Shown here: positions 11,788 to 22,810 of the stretch, piece after piece
Position numbering within the stretch: position 1 is the stretch's first letter
How the letters are laid out: each line of letters starts with the position of its first letter
Origin: Micrasema longulum
Taxonomy: Eukaryota; Arthropoda; Insecta; Trichoptera; Brachycentridae
Reading direction: 5' to 3'
Assembly (NCBI GenBank): GCA_022494885.1
Contig: JAGVSM010002381.1
Location: 1-64,000, forward strand
DNA length: 64,000 nucleotides
The notes under the pieces: generated by a model
Database searches by the model: none
Seen by the model: only the letters and a program-made list of their open reading frames with translations
What the model was told of the DNA's origin: nothing
Translations under genes and position numbers: made by a program

Positions 11788-12960
11788 TTGATGATAGTTG
11801 GTAGTACCAAAAGTATGTAATAAGTATGGTAATAGAACTCTCAAATATTTAGAACCTAGTAATTTTAATTTATTGCCGAAAGAACTTAAATTTAACTCAC
11901 ATTGTAACAAGAGCAAAATAAGAGAGTGGCTACTCGTTCAAGAGTTTATATATGAATAGTAGCTTATGTGTAAATATTTTAATTTTTCATATATTTTCTT
12001 GTAATTAAAAAATAAATTGATATTTTATTATTTGTATATATTCTGATCTTTCCGGCTGTTAATTTGTATCTGTTATTTATTGTTTTTATAAATTTAGATT
12101 ATATTATAGTATAAGTTAGTATTAGATTGTAGTTAATGGAGATAGTTTGAAACAGGTCGAAGAATTTGTATATCTGGGTAGTATGTTTACTAGAGATGGA
12201 AATATGGACAAGGATATAGAAAGGAGGGTTAGTGCCGGTAACAGAGTTAATGGTGCCTTAAAGTCTGTCGTAGCAAATAGGTGTCTATCGCAAGAGGCTA
12301 AATTAGCAGTTCATAATGGAGTTCTGGTACCAACCCTAATGTATGGAAGCGAAGCATGGAGTTGGAAAAAAAGGGACGAAAGTAGACTGAATGCTGTTGA
12401 AATGCGATCCCTCAGGCGAATGTGCGGAAAAACAATGTATGATAGGTGCCCTAATGTCGAAATTAGAGCAGAATGCAAGGCTGAGTTAAACATTATCGAC
12501 AAAATTAAGAAAGGTCTTTTGCGATGGTTCGGTCATGTGGAGCGAATGAATGATGAAAGAACGGCTAAAAAGATTTATGATGCGAATGTGTCTGGTTGTA
12601 GAAGTCGAGGAAGGCCGAGAAAGACATGGCATGATCAAGTTCAACAAATTCTTGAAAGTGGTCATGTGAAAAGTCGGAATAATCGACGTGCGTGCATGAG
12701 AAGATGTATGAATGTGCAGGAAGCAAAGGAAGTGTGCCAGGACAGAGTGGTGTGGCGTTCTATCCTCTCTGCCTACCCCTCCGGGGAAATGGCGTGATGG
12801 TTAGTTAGTTAGTTAGTAAGTTAGTATAAATATAATCTCTACCAACAAGCTACAGACAGTGGCTTGGTGGGATTTTAGTTTTAGTCAAAATATAACAATT
12901 GAAATTTTAAAAAAATGTAAAAATGTATTATTATGTTATTTAAATAAAAAAAAATAAAAA
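11788..12960 (+). pseudogene. LINE-A ORF2 C-terminus and 3' UTR, split by an RTE insertion
   Basis: From 11788 one frame reads VPKVCNKYGNRTLKYL, then LLPKELKFNSHCNKSKIREW, and stops at TAG 11957-11959. This is the typical final block of Jockey/CR1-like LINE proteins. The 3' UTR continues to 12122, is broken by the RTE element (12123-12817), and resumes at 12818 with TATAATCTCTACCAACAAGC to about 12960. The unbroken version lies on the reverse strand at 15595-16104. Confidence 0.65.
12123..12817 (+). mobile_element. RTE-like LINE, 5'-truncated, copy 1, with target-site duplication
   Basis: The coding part (in frame from 12126, stop just before 12800) reads from the region just past the reverse-transcriptase palm to the natural C-terminus: EEFVYLGSMFTRDGNMDKDI, then MYGSEAWSWKKRDESRLN, then LLRWFGHVERMNDERTAKK, then GRPRKTWHDQVQQI, ending in YPSGEMA. 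This architecture is known from endonuclease/RT proteins of RTE-related LINEs common in moths. The 3' end is (TTAG)n at 12801-12817. The flanking AAGTTAGTAT at 12113-12122 and 12818-12827 is a 10-bp target-site duplication. The remaining frame is intact and over 95% alike to copy 2 by eye, so insertion is recent. Confidence 0.82.
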
Positions 12961-12965
12961 AAAAG

Positions 12966-13030
12966 GTAGTCAGTCTTACGTTTCAGTTGCCAGTCCTGAA
13001 ATAATAAAATATTGTAGTTCAAAACCTTTA
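12966..13030 (-). repeat. SINE-A fragment
   Basis: AGTCAGTCTTACGTTTCAGT followed by TGCCAGTCCTGAAATAATAA matches the reverse complement of the SINE-A middle region (compare 51810-51860). It lies just past the LINE-A tail. Confidence 0.42.
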
Positions 13031-14577
13031 AAATTGCACCCTCACACAATATATATATATATTCCTCACTAACATGTACAATATTGTACAATAATAATAC
13101 TGATGCACTGAGGCAAGTACCAACTTAGCATAAATATTATTGTTACAATAAAAGATATACCCATGAAATTAAATTCAGACGCATTATATATGTTCAGTTC
13201 TACCGACATATTGAAACGATTGTATAAATTCAAAAAATTTTTTTTTTTTTCTATAAGAAAATAAAATATAAATAATTATAATAAAATAAATAAATACCAA
13301 GTGTTATTCTATCGTGCCGTGTGGGTTTTAACTTTTGTCTGAAATTGGCCTATAGGAACCTAAAACTTATGTTAAGATACTTATGCCGCGTGGTCATTAC
13401 TACTTAACAGGGGAATGGCTACACGACCCAAGTTTCTAAAGATTTACAAAGATGAAAACATTTTTTACTTAATTTATTTCCCCCTTTCTTCAATGAGAAA
13501 GTTCAGAGGTTTTTAAAAATACGTAAATGATTTAATAGACTTATTATACTAATCAAAATAAACCTTTTTTTTAAATGTTTCGTGTTATCAGCGCCATGAT
13601 TTTTAAAAGTTTCGTAATTTTATTTTTTATAGTTCTCGTGAAGGAGTTTGCCTGATTGATGCGTTGACTTTCCGGAAACCGGAAATTTATTACAACACAT
13701 ATTTTTTAAATTTATTTATTTATATAAAGATACATATTACACAAATTTGGTGACGTCACCGTTTTTCTAAATGAAAGTCTGATTTTTACCGTTTCTCTAG
13801 AATTGTGATCATGTTTATGTTCGCTTTGATAATTTTTTCCCATAATTCTGTGTTTTTCTAAAATGAATAATATTCACAAATATCATCGTATTGTAAAATA
13901 TTATTTATTTATATGTTTGTACTTTTGATTCATCTAACATTGAATTTACATTTGTGTATCGGTTTTTTATTTAAAATGGTTTTCAAAGCTTTGTTTTGTA
14001 ATATGGTTAGTTTTTAAAAAAAAAAATGGTTTGACAAAAATAATAGGCTGATAGTTTGTGTGGTCCATCAATTGCGTTATAAATAATTTTACATGAATCC
14101 TAATTCTTTCCAAAATAAAACTTTTTTTTGCAAACTTTTTCGTTACTATCTTAGTATTTTGATGAAATGTAATTTAAATAAACATCTAGACAACACGCTT
14201 AATATTATATAAATAAACGTAATGTCTTGCAGAATTGTTTGATTCTTAACCCTTCAAGGCTCAATTTTTGCCATTCCAACTAAAAACATATTTTTATTTG
14301 ATTGATGCAAGTACTGGGGAAAATAATGGAAAAAAATTTTTTTTTAGTTTAAATTTCATATTTTAGTTTATGTGGACAATATGCTACATCGGGCATTTAG
14401 CGAGACTAAAAAATACAAGAATGTAAAGAAAACAAGAAATATCGATTCCTATAAACACCTTTTTGTTTAATAATAAAACTTGCGAAAGCAATTATAAATT
14501 CAAATCTTAAAAATAAATCATACTTTGAACTTTAGTCAAATTACATTTTTGACAGAATACGTCCAACTGACTTTTTG
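13031..14577. other. No gene seen
   Basis: AT-rich, with a short repeat (13565-13695) that recurs near 60 kb. I see nothing coding. Confidence 0.5.
13565..13695. repeat. Short dispersed repeat shared with 59985-60080
   Basis: Both copies have ATCAGCGCCATGATTTTT-like sequence followed about 70 bases later by TTCCGGAAACCGGAAAT. The last block is itself palindromic (CCGGAAACCGG-like). In the other copy a MITE-1 element follows directly. Confidence 0.4.
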
Positions 14578-15484
14578 TTTCTGGTGGCTAACTAACTAAC
14601 TAACTAACCATCACGCCATTTCCCCGGAGGGGTAGGCAGAGAGGATAGAACGCCACACCACTCTGTCCTGGCACACTTCCTTTGCTTCCTTCACATTCAT
14701 ACATCTTCTCATGCACGCACGTCGATTATTCCGACTTTTCACATGACCACTTTCAAGAATTTGTTGTACTTGATCATGCCATGTCTTTCTCGGCCTTCCT
14801 CGACTTCTACAACCAGACACATTCGCATCATAAATCTTTTTAGCCGTTCTTTCATCATTCATTCGCTCCACATGACCGAACCATCGCAAAAGACCTTTCT
14901 TAATTTTGTCGATAATGCTTAACTCAGCCTTGCATTCTGCTCTAATTTCGAGATTAGGGCACCTATCATACATTGTTTTCCGCACATTCGCCTGAGGGAT
15001 CGCATTTCAACAGCATTCAGTCTACTTTCGTCCCTTTTTTTCCAACTCCATACTTCGCTTCCATACATAACTCCATTATGAACTGCTAATTTAGCCTCTT
15101 GCGATAGACACTTATTTGCTACGACAGACTTTAAGGCACCATTAACTCTGTTACCGGCACTAACCCTCCTTTCAATATCCTTGTCCATATTTCCATCTCT
15201 AGTAAACATACTACCCAGATATACAAATTCTTCGACCTGTTTCAAACTATCTCCATTTACTACAATCTTACATTCAGTCATAGTTACATTTCTTTCAAAG
15301 ACCATGACGTTCGACTTTTGCACATTCATTAGCAAATCACTTCGCTTCGTAAACCTTTGTAACCAAGGATTGCAGTTCCTCTTCGCTGTCAGCTAGGAGG
15401 ACTGCGTCATCGGCGTACAGAAGGCAACTGACAGTTAGATTACTCATTTTCGCTCCCACATCCATACTTTTCATTTCTGGTGGC
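14578..15484 (-). mobile_element. RTE-like LINE, 5'-truncated, copy 2, with target-site duplication
   Basis: On the reverse strand this copy starts slightly further upstream than copy 1. It keeps the reverse-transcriptase catalytic motif LLYADDAVLLADSEEE (YADD codons at 15406-15417) before the same C-terminal order (GSMFTRDGNMDKDI, LLRWFGHVERM, YPSGEMA). It ends in (CTAA)n on the + strand at 14589-14607. TTTCTGGTGGC at 14578-14588 and 15474-15484 is an 11-bp target-site duplication. Defects relative to copy 1: loss of one A in an A run near 14979 (frameshift), loss of 15 bases (five codons) near 15077, and a frameshift near 15348. It is dead despite its youth. Confidence 0.82.
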
Positions 15485-15594
15485 GACTTTTAAAAATAAA
15501 TTATAATGGTTTTTTAAAAAAAAAAATAATGTTTTATTTATTTATTTAATAGCATAATTATACATTTTTACAATTTAAAAAAAAAAATCACTTG

Positions 15595-16104
15595 TTATAT
15601 TTTTACTAAAACTAAAATCCCACCAAGCCACTTTTTGTAGCTTGTTGGTGAAGATTATATTTATACTGACTTAATAATATTATTTACATTTATAAAAACA
15701 ATGAATAACATTTACAAATTAACAGCCGGAAAGATCAGAATAAACATGTTTATACAAATAATAATAAATAAATTTATTTTATATCTAAGCTACTATTCAT
15801 ATATGAACTCTTGATCGAGTAGCCACTCTCTTATTTTGCTCTTGTTACAATGTGAGTAAAATTTAAGTTCTTTTGGTAATAAATTAAAAATTCTAGGTAC
15901 TAAATATTTGAGAGTTCTATTTCCATATTTATTACATACTTTTGGTACTACCAAGCCATCATTTGTCGCGAAGCGTGTATTATGGTTATGTTTGAGAGGA
16001 AACTTGAATGTATTACCATTAAATTGTTCCAAAATGATGCAAATGATTAGTATGTATATAGTGTGATAAACTAGTCGCCGTGAGATAAACATGTTTGAAA
16101 TCAC
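15595..16104 (-). pseudogene. LINE-A ORF2 C-terminus and 3' UTR, uninterrupted copy
   Basis: The reverse-strand frame 15793-16104 reads HNHNTRFATNDGLVVPKVCN, then YGNRTLKYLVPRIFNLLPKE, ending REWLLDQEFIYE. This is the standard LINE C-terminal tail with the N-x-LP-like block. Its 3' UTR (15595-15792) aligns with 11960-12122 plus 12818-12960 and gives the empty site of RTE copy 1. Only the 3' end of the element is present. Confidence 0.65.
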
Positions 16105-16319
16105 TTTTATATTTTATTCACCGATTATCGGTATGTAGCAGATCGACATTGGGCATTGTAGGGCGAAGAACTTGTGACGTGGTTCAAATTTGTTCATTTT
16201 AATATTTTTTTCTTACGTTTTTGAGAAACTTCGCAATATGATTAAACGCTCTAATTTTTTACCGCGTGTAAGATAATATTGTTTATATCCGATTTTCCGT
16301 ACCGCTGAATTTCCTCATT

Positions 16320-16562
16320 GCAACTCCAGTTGTACATTTGCTGAAACATCGTTTTCTTCTTATCGTTCCTCTTGGACCATGAAAACACTAACACAGCTTC
16401 TTCAGCTAAGAGATACAGCTTAATCCTGCCCTGCGTCTTCCTTCAATCTTTCCTTAAGGGCTTGTAATATGTTCAATTTTTCACCTCTCATCACATGTCT
16501 AATGTATTCAAGTCGTCTTTCCGTTGTGATATTCAGTACCTCTATGTTTTTCATCCATTAGA
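16320..16562 (-). pseudogene. LINE C-terminal fragment (HVMRGEK type)
   Basis: The reverse strand reads EVLNITTERRLEYIRHVMRG followed by EKLNILQALKE. The R-x-LEY-x-x-HVMR-x-EK block is familiar from the C-terminal region of RTE-type LINE proteins, a different family from the YPSGEMA type. The frame is open over only about 55 codons and then degrades. Confidence 0.55.
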
Positions 16563-17044
16563 AAACAATTTATCTCACAGAATCCCTCTCAAATTTTGTT
16601 ACGGTTTATTTTTATCACGGCTGCGGTTATTTGACTGAAATCAAAGTTCTAGGGGACTGGGGAATGGGTACAAAAAGGTCCCTAACGAAAAAACCATGCT
16701 GGTTTACTCAGTTTACTCGGAATTTCAACGCATCCCGTGTCAATTTGGGGACCCCGAGGGTTGCAATAATTGTAATAAATTCTTCCCCTTGTTCAAAACA
16801 CAACTCGGCAATACGTGATTAAATTTTTGATCGGACTCAACAGCTACTCGTTCTTTGTTACTTCAACATTGAATTTGGACGCTGCGTTTAATTTATTTTT
16901 TGTGGTATCGAATGCATGGCGTAACGAACCATTTTGTGAGTCAAGCCATATGCGTTTTGTATGCAGAACACATTAAAAATATTCAATTATTTAAGTTCGA
17001 GGTTCGAACCCCGCTCAACCACAACATGATTCTCATTTTCTAAT
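16563..17044. other. No gene seen
   Basis: A 63-codon frame (16631-16822) lies here without a recognisable domain. GAGGTTCGAACCCCGCTCAA at about 16998 resembles a tRNA T-loop, as in SINE heads, but no tRNA fold surrounds it. Confidence 0.4.
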
Positions 17045-17634
17045 TTTGGAAATGCTAGATGCTCTTGTATGTTAATAGGGCAGCATCTAGTCAGTCCTAC
17101 CACTCGTTTTCAAAACTGACAGTTACGTCGGAATTTAATTCAGCTTTAAATGTACTTATTTCTGTCTCATATTTTTAATAGGCTTTTAGAAAAAAGAGTG
17201 CCAACCTTAGAACAATTAAAAATTACAATAATTCGTCATTAAAGGAAAAATTGCTAGGTGGAACATAAGTTATTTCACTTTTAATGCGTAGATAAACGTA
17301 TTGAGGGTTTCTAGACCCGTCGATACAAGCCGATATACTAACATCAAAACTTGATGGTGGGGGGATCGGTAGTGAATCTTTGTAATTGGTTGGGAGAATT
17401 TTATCTTCAACTATGACGTCATACTGAATGTCATTTTAGCGCGTAGATAGTAGATATGTGTACCGTGACGCACGCTTCCCCTTATTTCATATTGATGTAC
17501 TTACCAAAAACTTGAATGTGTTTGGTGGGTCGGTAGTGTATCTTCGTAATCGCTCAAGAGAGTTTATCTTTAATTATACCGCCATGGCGAAGGTATAGGT
17601 ATCTTTATCTTCCTATCAAAATCGAGGCCCTGAT
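17045..17634 (-). mobile_element. Half copy of the 1-kb TIR element (39.0 kb)
   Basis: On the reverse strand it aligns with 38996-39590: it starts with the terminal motif CAGGGCCTCGAT, passes through CGATTACGAAGATACACTACCG (matched in part) and the CTTCCCC/GGGGAAG block, and ends at the hairpin CTAGATGCT...AGCATCTAG-like structure (17051-17092). The other half is missing. No protein is encoded. Confidence 0.55.
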
Positions 17635-17734
17635 GCTGAATGTTCAATAGGGGACTGCATTGGTAAAATAAATGACGGTTGACTCAGAATACAGGTCCAG
17701 ATGAATCTTAAACTTACCTAAACTCCAAACTCTC

Positions 17735-18355
17735 CAAACTCGAAGGAACATGGCTGATGCCATTTTTATGTATAAAACTTTGAATAACATGATATATTGC
17801 CCTAAGTTTCTGTCACTTATTAATTTTAGAGTCTCAGTAACGCAGACCAGAAACCAATCTCTTTTTAAAATTTCTAAATGTTCAACTAAATCTTTTCAAA
17901 ATTCATTTGTAAATAGAACCTGCCATATGTGTAATCAGAAATCAAATTGTATTGATATTAATAACATATCTTTAACTTCCTTTAAAAGTGAAATTTCCAA
18001 AAATAATTTAAGTTATGATGTTGCGCCTTGAATCCGCAGCCTATATTATGCAGGTTATGTGCAATTCTGTATGTAGGCACATAATAAATGAACACTGTAT
18101 TGTCAACTATAGTTGTATTATTTATTGTAATGTGTAACTGTGTGACCAATATTTATTTACAATTCCAGTAATATTATAAGTTTTGTATGATTAGTTATTT
18201 TATGTTGTGTATAATTTTTATGTGACAACATTTACAATAACAATATTATGTGGAAGCCTCTAATTGGACTTTATGATATGTATATATGGTATAATTGATT
18301 CTTATAATTGTATAAATGTCTGTTGGCTTTCCAATGAAATGAAATAAATAAATGC
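17735..18355 (+). pseudogene. LINE ORF2 C-terminus with 3' UTR
   Basis: The frame 17750-18031 reads ADAIFMYKTLNNMIYCPKFL, then SLINFRVSVTQTRNQSLF, the block known from many LINEs (D-x-x-FLYK-x-x-N...LL-x-x-I-x-F-x-VP). It runs to a TGA at 18029-18031. The following AT-rich 3' UTR ends TTTCCAATGAAATGAAATAA plus a short TAAA repeat near 18350. The upstream part is absent. Confidence 0.6.
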
Positions 18356-18365
18356 AGCCCATCCA

Positions 18366-18440
18366 TAGCAGGAAGGTAAGGCGATCAATCTTACACTTCA
18401 GTTGCCAGTACAGACACAATGAAATACTGCAATGTCAAAC
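18366..18440 (-). repeat. SINE-A fragment
   Basis: GATCAATCTTACACTTCAGT followed by TGCCAGTACAGACACAATGA matches the reverse of the SINE-A body (51810-51860). It directly abuts the LINE tail at 18355. Confidence 0.42.
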
Positions 18441-18960
18441 TGTATTAAAATTAATGTCAAACTTTATAATAAAATCCTACTTTGTTTTGTCATTAAGTGC
18501 CAAGAATTTATTCACTTTAATTATAATAAAATCATCGATAAGAATAATACCATTAATGTGGCGTATGATGCGTATCGTTAGTCGAAATCCGTTAGGGACT
18601 TTTAAATTTTGAAAATTTTGTTGATATTACGAGGCCACTGTATTTCAGATAAGCAGCCATTACACCACGGAGTTGTCATCTTCACAATATATTCCAAATT
18701 GAACACCAACGTTTTCATTCCCCTGTTTCATTGGTACCTATAATTTTTCAATCAGATTTATATTTTTCAATCAAATCTGTACCCGCGTGGCTGTGACGAA
18801 TTTTAAATTGATGGCACCGAATAAAAGGATTCTGGAAACAAAGTATTGTGTACATGTGAGGCGTGTGGTATTTCGAACGAAACGAAATTGATTTAAAAAT
18901 ACCTTTGCTTTGTTAAAAAGGTTTGTGAAGAAAACGCATCGAAATCGAATCGTTTCCAAT
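18441..18960. other. No gene seen
   Basis: Small open frames only, with no recognisable protein. Confidence 0.45.
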
Positions 18961-19190
18961 GTTTTTGCTCTATTTTGTTAAAATATATGTATACAGTTTT
19001 GTGTGTGAAAGAGAATCAAAATCCTGGACGAGTGCTTTTGACTCAATGGCTACTCTCAGGTAAAAATCCTGAAAATTTTATAGGCGTGGAAAGAAGTCCG
19101 CCTCGTTGTGCAGAAGTGGTTGTTTTTATCGTCTTTCGTTCGTGAGGTTTAGGATTCGATTCCCAGCAATATTGGCACTTATTTATTTAG
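18961..19190 (+). repeat. SINE head with the GTCCAGGCGG-family leader
   Basis: Part of the leader seen at 10490-10614 (ACAGTTTTGTGTGTGAAAG, then GGCTACTCTCAGGTAAAAAT) is followed by a tRNA-like head: CGCCTCGTTGTGCAGAAGTG, then the B-box-like GGATTCGATTCCC at about 19151. The SINE body is lost after the head. Confidence 0.45.
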
Positions 19191-19328
19191 AAATTTGTAA
19201 AAACCATTTCTAATTGGAATAATACGTGAACCGGTTTAAAGGTTACTTCCCCATCATCAGGACTTGAACTAACTTATTATATTCCACTATCCATAAGGAT
19301 AATAAGTTAGTTCTCACAATATAAAATT

Positions 19329-19680
19329 GCTATTAAGAAATGGATAGTGGAGGTGGGTTGCGCATGGATCGATGAGTGGATCAAGCCAAATAGGTCAAAT
19401 GTATGAATTTTTTTAAATTGGTCTATATAAATTCGTTATGTTTTTTATGAATATTTTTGTTTTTTATTGTTTATTATGTTAATGATAATTAGGTTAATTG
19501 GATTAATTACGTTTTTTTATTGTTATTATTATGTTAACTGTGTTAAATAGCTAATCTTAAGCATGTCTCACATTTTGTAAAATGTTTCACTCGGCACGGG
19601 ACACCCCAGTGAGGGAATGTTATTCTGTATAAAAAAAGGATACAAACAATGTAAAAGTATAAACAAATAAAATAAAAATA
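19329..19680 (+). pseudogene. LINE tail (WIDEWIKPNR family), copy 1
   Basis: The frame 19329-19406 reads AIKKWIVEVGCAWIDEWIKP, then NRSNV and stop. The same DNA recurs at 49097-49440, including the 3' UTR with CACTCGGCACGGGACACCCC and ATTCTGTATAAAA. A short coding end followed by a conserved UTR indicates a 5'-truncated LINE family. I cannot name the clade. Confidence 0.5.
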
Positions 19681-19916
19681 AATAAGTTATAAAAGAAACA
19701 GAGGAATGGAAGAAAGGAAACAATTAAAGCCATTAACCAAATTCAATACTCCCCATAATAGATTATCTATTAAATTTAAATTTGAGACGTTTTGAAAATA
19801 TTTTCGCTATGATTCGTATCATCCTTCTCTCTCATTCATTCATTCTTCTGTTTTTTTAACAATATTTTATTATACATATATATAGCAACGTGGGTAATTC
19901 TAAGCTAGTTCAAGTC

Positions 19917-19943
19917 CTGATGATGAGGTAGTTATCTCGAAAC
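19917..19943 (+). ncRNA. Hammerhead-like core motif 1
   Basis: CTGATGA (19917-19923), one unpaired T, a GAG/CTC stem closing a loop (19925-19927 with 19936-19938), then GAAAC (19939-19943). This order matches the conserved core of hammerhead ribozymes except for the extra base. I see no convincing stem I or stem III, so activity is doubtful. Confidence 0.25.
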
Positions 19944-20059
19944 CGGTTTAAACAAATTCGTAAACAAAGTCTAAAATGTCTTACCACAAATCGAAAAATG
20001 TTATTGATATCAAAAATAAAATATCATTTTTATGGTAGATCTACACTGCAATATTTACA

Positions 20060-20150
20060 TCCACACAATGCTGTGTAGAGCACTGCATCGGCACTTAAAT
20101 TACAATGTATTTTTATAACTTTTGTCTAATGTAAAGTAAGGTGAATTGGT
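20060..20150 (-). repeat. SINE-A 3' fragment
   Basis: AGAGCACTGCATCGGCACTT followed by AATGTATTTTTATAACTTTTGT aligns (reverse strand) with the SINE-A end at 51745-51800. Confidence 0.4.
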
Positions 20151-20864
20151 TTTGAATGAAAAAAATGATTTTGTTATTATGTTACTTTCTTAAACATTTT
20201 TTTTTTCCAACAGATATATATTTTTTTTCAACAACAATTACCAAACGGAGGCGATACAAATGACCGGGATATATTTTACTGAAGCCTCCCGAGAGAGCCT
20301 TAATCACGCTTCCCTACTTCACAAATTTTCGCTGTCCTTGACGTTAACGAAGAATATACAAAGAAAGAGGTCTGGATATATCATAAAGTTCCTGTATTTG
20401 CTAAAAGGCCTAACTCCGAAAAATCTAAAATCTTAAAAAAGTTAGATATGAATTCAACTTATTCAGAACACAATAGGGTCGTTTCTGGTTTTTATCTTCT
20501 TTTTATTTTTAAGTAAGCAAAAATTACGATGGTAAAGGTATAAGTATTTTTTAGACGTAGGATTTCTACGAAGGTTTAAAATATGCATATTTTGAATTTC
20601 CTGAAACCGAGACGTTTCGCGTCCTGTGGGACAAACGGCACGTACGACGTTTTGAAGCCAAAATTGTACGCAATAATTATTAGAAGCGCAGTCGGCGGTT
20701 ATAACGCGTGACGTCAAAATGACATGATGCCATCTGCGAGCCGTTTTGCATGTGCTCATTTTTAATCACGAATATTTTAAATGAAAACTGGTTTATAGAT
20801 TGATACTCGTAGTTATATAATTAGAATCGTAAAAATCAACTCTAAATATACATGATATTTGTAA
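20151..20864. other. No gene seen
   Basis: It contains a 98-codon reverse frame (20463-20759) with no recognisable domain and ordinary AT-rich DNA. Confidence 0.45.
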
Positions 20865-22135
20865 CCTTATTCCCAAATTGTGAAAATGCCCTATTGTTAA
20901 CAATAATTATAAGATTTTCAGTTTAAATACGGCTTTATTTGTATGAATCTGACTTTCCAATAATTAGGTTTGTTCAATTCAATTCGATTCAATTCATTTA
21001 TTTTATATATGTACATTACAAAAATATATTCAATACGTACATATTATAAAAAAGAAAAAAAATACACGAAAGAGACTCATGTTAAAGTAGTAGAAGAATC
21101 CTGCTCCGGAAAACCCCTTCGGATACATGGAACAGATCAATATCCAGTGATGTTGTTCAGCATAGCGGTAGCCCTTCCAACAGGCATAACCATATAGGCA
21201 GGTTGGTCCTGAATATCGGAATATGAAACAATCTATGCTGACGCTGTCTTAGGTAATTATCAGGAACATACAAACCAATGCTCATCATAATTTCAGAATT
21301 ATCGATCATACCGCGCAACAATCGATAAAAATGTGTAGTCAAATACACATTCCTTCTAGTCTCTAAACTGTTGTAGCCAAGCATACCCTGGAGAAACTCG
21401 GTCGGTAGAGCCAAGGATAATACCCGCACTCTCTCATGTAGAGATATCTCAGAAACTTTTTTTGGATTTTCTCTATCATAAGATAGTACTTCAGTTCATG
21501 TGGCCCCCAAATCATCGAGCCACTCTCGAGTCTACTTCGCACCAAGGAGTTGTAAAGAGTTCTCAGTACGCGGGTATTTTCAAAAACCCTGGCAGTACGC
21601 AGAACAAATCCTAACATCTTCAATACATTACCACTGATTGTCTCTATGTGTTCGTGAAATGTCAGAGTGCTCACAAATCTAACGCCCAGATCCTTAACAT
21701 TAGATGTTCGTATCAGATTCTGGTCATTCATTTTGTAGCGAAAGAAAAAGAGTTTTTTGGGCCCTAGTGAAGGACGTGACCGAACACTTGGAAACATTAA
21801 ACCCAAGTTTGTTTCGCCTTCCCCATGTTGCAAACATGGCAACCCCTACTTGAGTATTGCAAAGCTAGCAATCTTAAAAATGAAATTAATTATTTCACTA
21901 TTATTTCTGGAAACAGTTGTCACGAAATTTTTGTTTTTGTATTTTATTTTAATTGTAAAAATTAAATAAAGTGTTCAATAGACTCAAATCAGTGTTTGAT
22001 TTCTAATATCATAAGTTTAAATATAGAGTTCTACAAAATAAACGCCAAATCGATTAATCAATTATTTCTCGACATAATCATAATTATTTCATCACTAATT
22101 ACATATAAAACATTGAAGGGTTATGATAAAAATAG
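20865..22135. repeat. Repeat R1, copy split by a LINE
   Basis: The left part (to 20970) and right part (from about 21828) together align with the uninterrupted 2940-3200 copy. The junction is at GGTTTGTT/GCAAACATGG. A second difference, about 165 extra bases at 21895-22060, separates the CTATTATTTCT block from the CGACATAATCATAATTATTT block, so this copy has more than one insertion. Confidence 0.5.
20971..21827 (-). mobile_element. 5'-truncated LINE inserted in repeat R1
   Basis: On the reverse strand the frame 21842-21363 reads VKDLGVRFVSTLTFHEHIET, then LGFVLRTARVFENTRVLRTL, YNSLVRSRLESGSMIW and IEKIQKKFLRYL: the thumb and post-thumb region of a Jockey/CR1-like reverse transcriptase. A frameshift near 21400 moves the rest (TTHFYRLLRGMIDNSEIMMS, VPDNYLRQRQHRLFHIP) to another frame, ending near 21157. 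The 3' tail is a run of GAATT-type repeats (20971-20993). A younger-looking relative of the last part is at 33835. No endonuclease or palm remains. Confidence 0.7.
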
Positions 22136-22639
22136 AAATATAATATAACAGATGAAGCTTTTATAGAACCATTTTTTTCCAGGTAAGCAAATAGTACCCA
22201 AACATAACATGCTCAACCTAAGGAATAAATATGGATTAAGAATATAATACCCAAAATAAAAAAATGTAGATATGATGTCATCATAGGCAGTTTGGATTTC
22301 GAATAATGACATTAAGGAATTCTCGTGTCATTTGCATTAAATTTTATTAATAGCAACTATTCTAATCATCTTTTAAGGGCCACTATAATAGCGGATGTTT
22401 AATTAGCTTAGATAAGGTTTCTGCATTCTGAATAATTACTAATTAGGTACATATAATGTATAATAATTACTAATCCCAGTTCTTGTCACGGGATGACTGT
22501 GACTTTAGTGTGTACAATTAGCTAATTACATAATTAATAAGAAATTCATATATACAATAGAAAAGGCCATAATGTGGAATAACACATAAATAGATTTCTA
22601 CTCATATCGTACTTTTGTCTCTAAAGATGTGAAATTGGC
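22136..22639. other. No gene seen
   Basis: AT-rich, with no recognisable feature. Confidence 0.45.
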
Positions 22640-22810
22640 CGATTTCACAAAAAAACTTAAAACTTACGTTTTAGACGCCAGTCCTGGAACAATGAAATAT
22701 TACAGTAAAAAAAAAAGTTGAAATCGAAATTTCACGTCTACCCTACCAGTAATTGAACCCAGGACTCCAAAATTGGAAGGCGAACGCGTCAACCACTACA
22801 TAAGGTAGCG
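22640..22810 (-). mobile_element. SINE-A copy, reverse, diverged
   Basis: The body (AACTTACGTTTTAGACGCCA, then GTCCTGGAACAATGAAATAT) is followed by a reversed tRNA-like head with B box (GTAATTGAACCCAGGACTCC) and A box (CGCGTCAACCACTACATAAG). Head and body are both present but mutated. Confidence 0.55.

Larger units (their letters stand above)
19205..19975. mobile_element. Inverted-repeat element with CCTGATGATG/CCGGTTT ends
   Basis: AACCGGTTTAAAGGTTACTT followed by CCCCATCATCAGGACTTGAA (19220-19255) is the near reverse complement of 19908-19950. Between the ends lies the LINE tail (19329-19680). Similar CCTGATGA...CGAAACCGGT ends flank the Penelope-like element at 31.8 kb and occur at 40.1 kb, so Penelope-like terminal repeats are the best guess. 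Confidence 0.42.
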
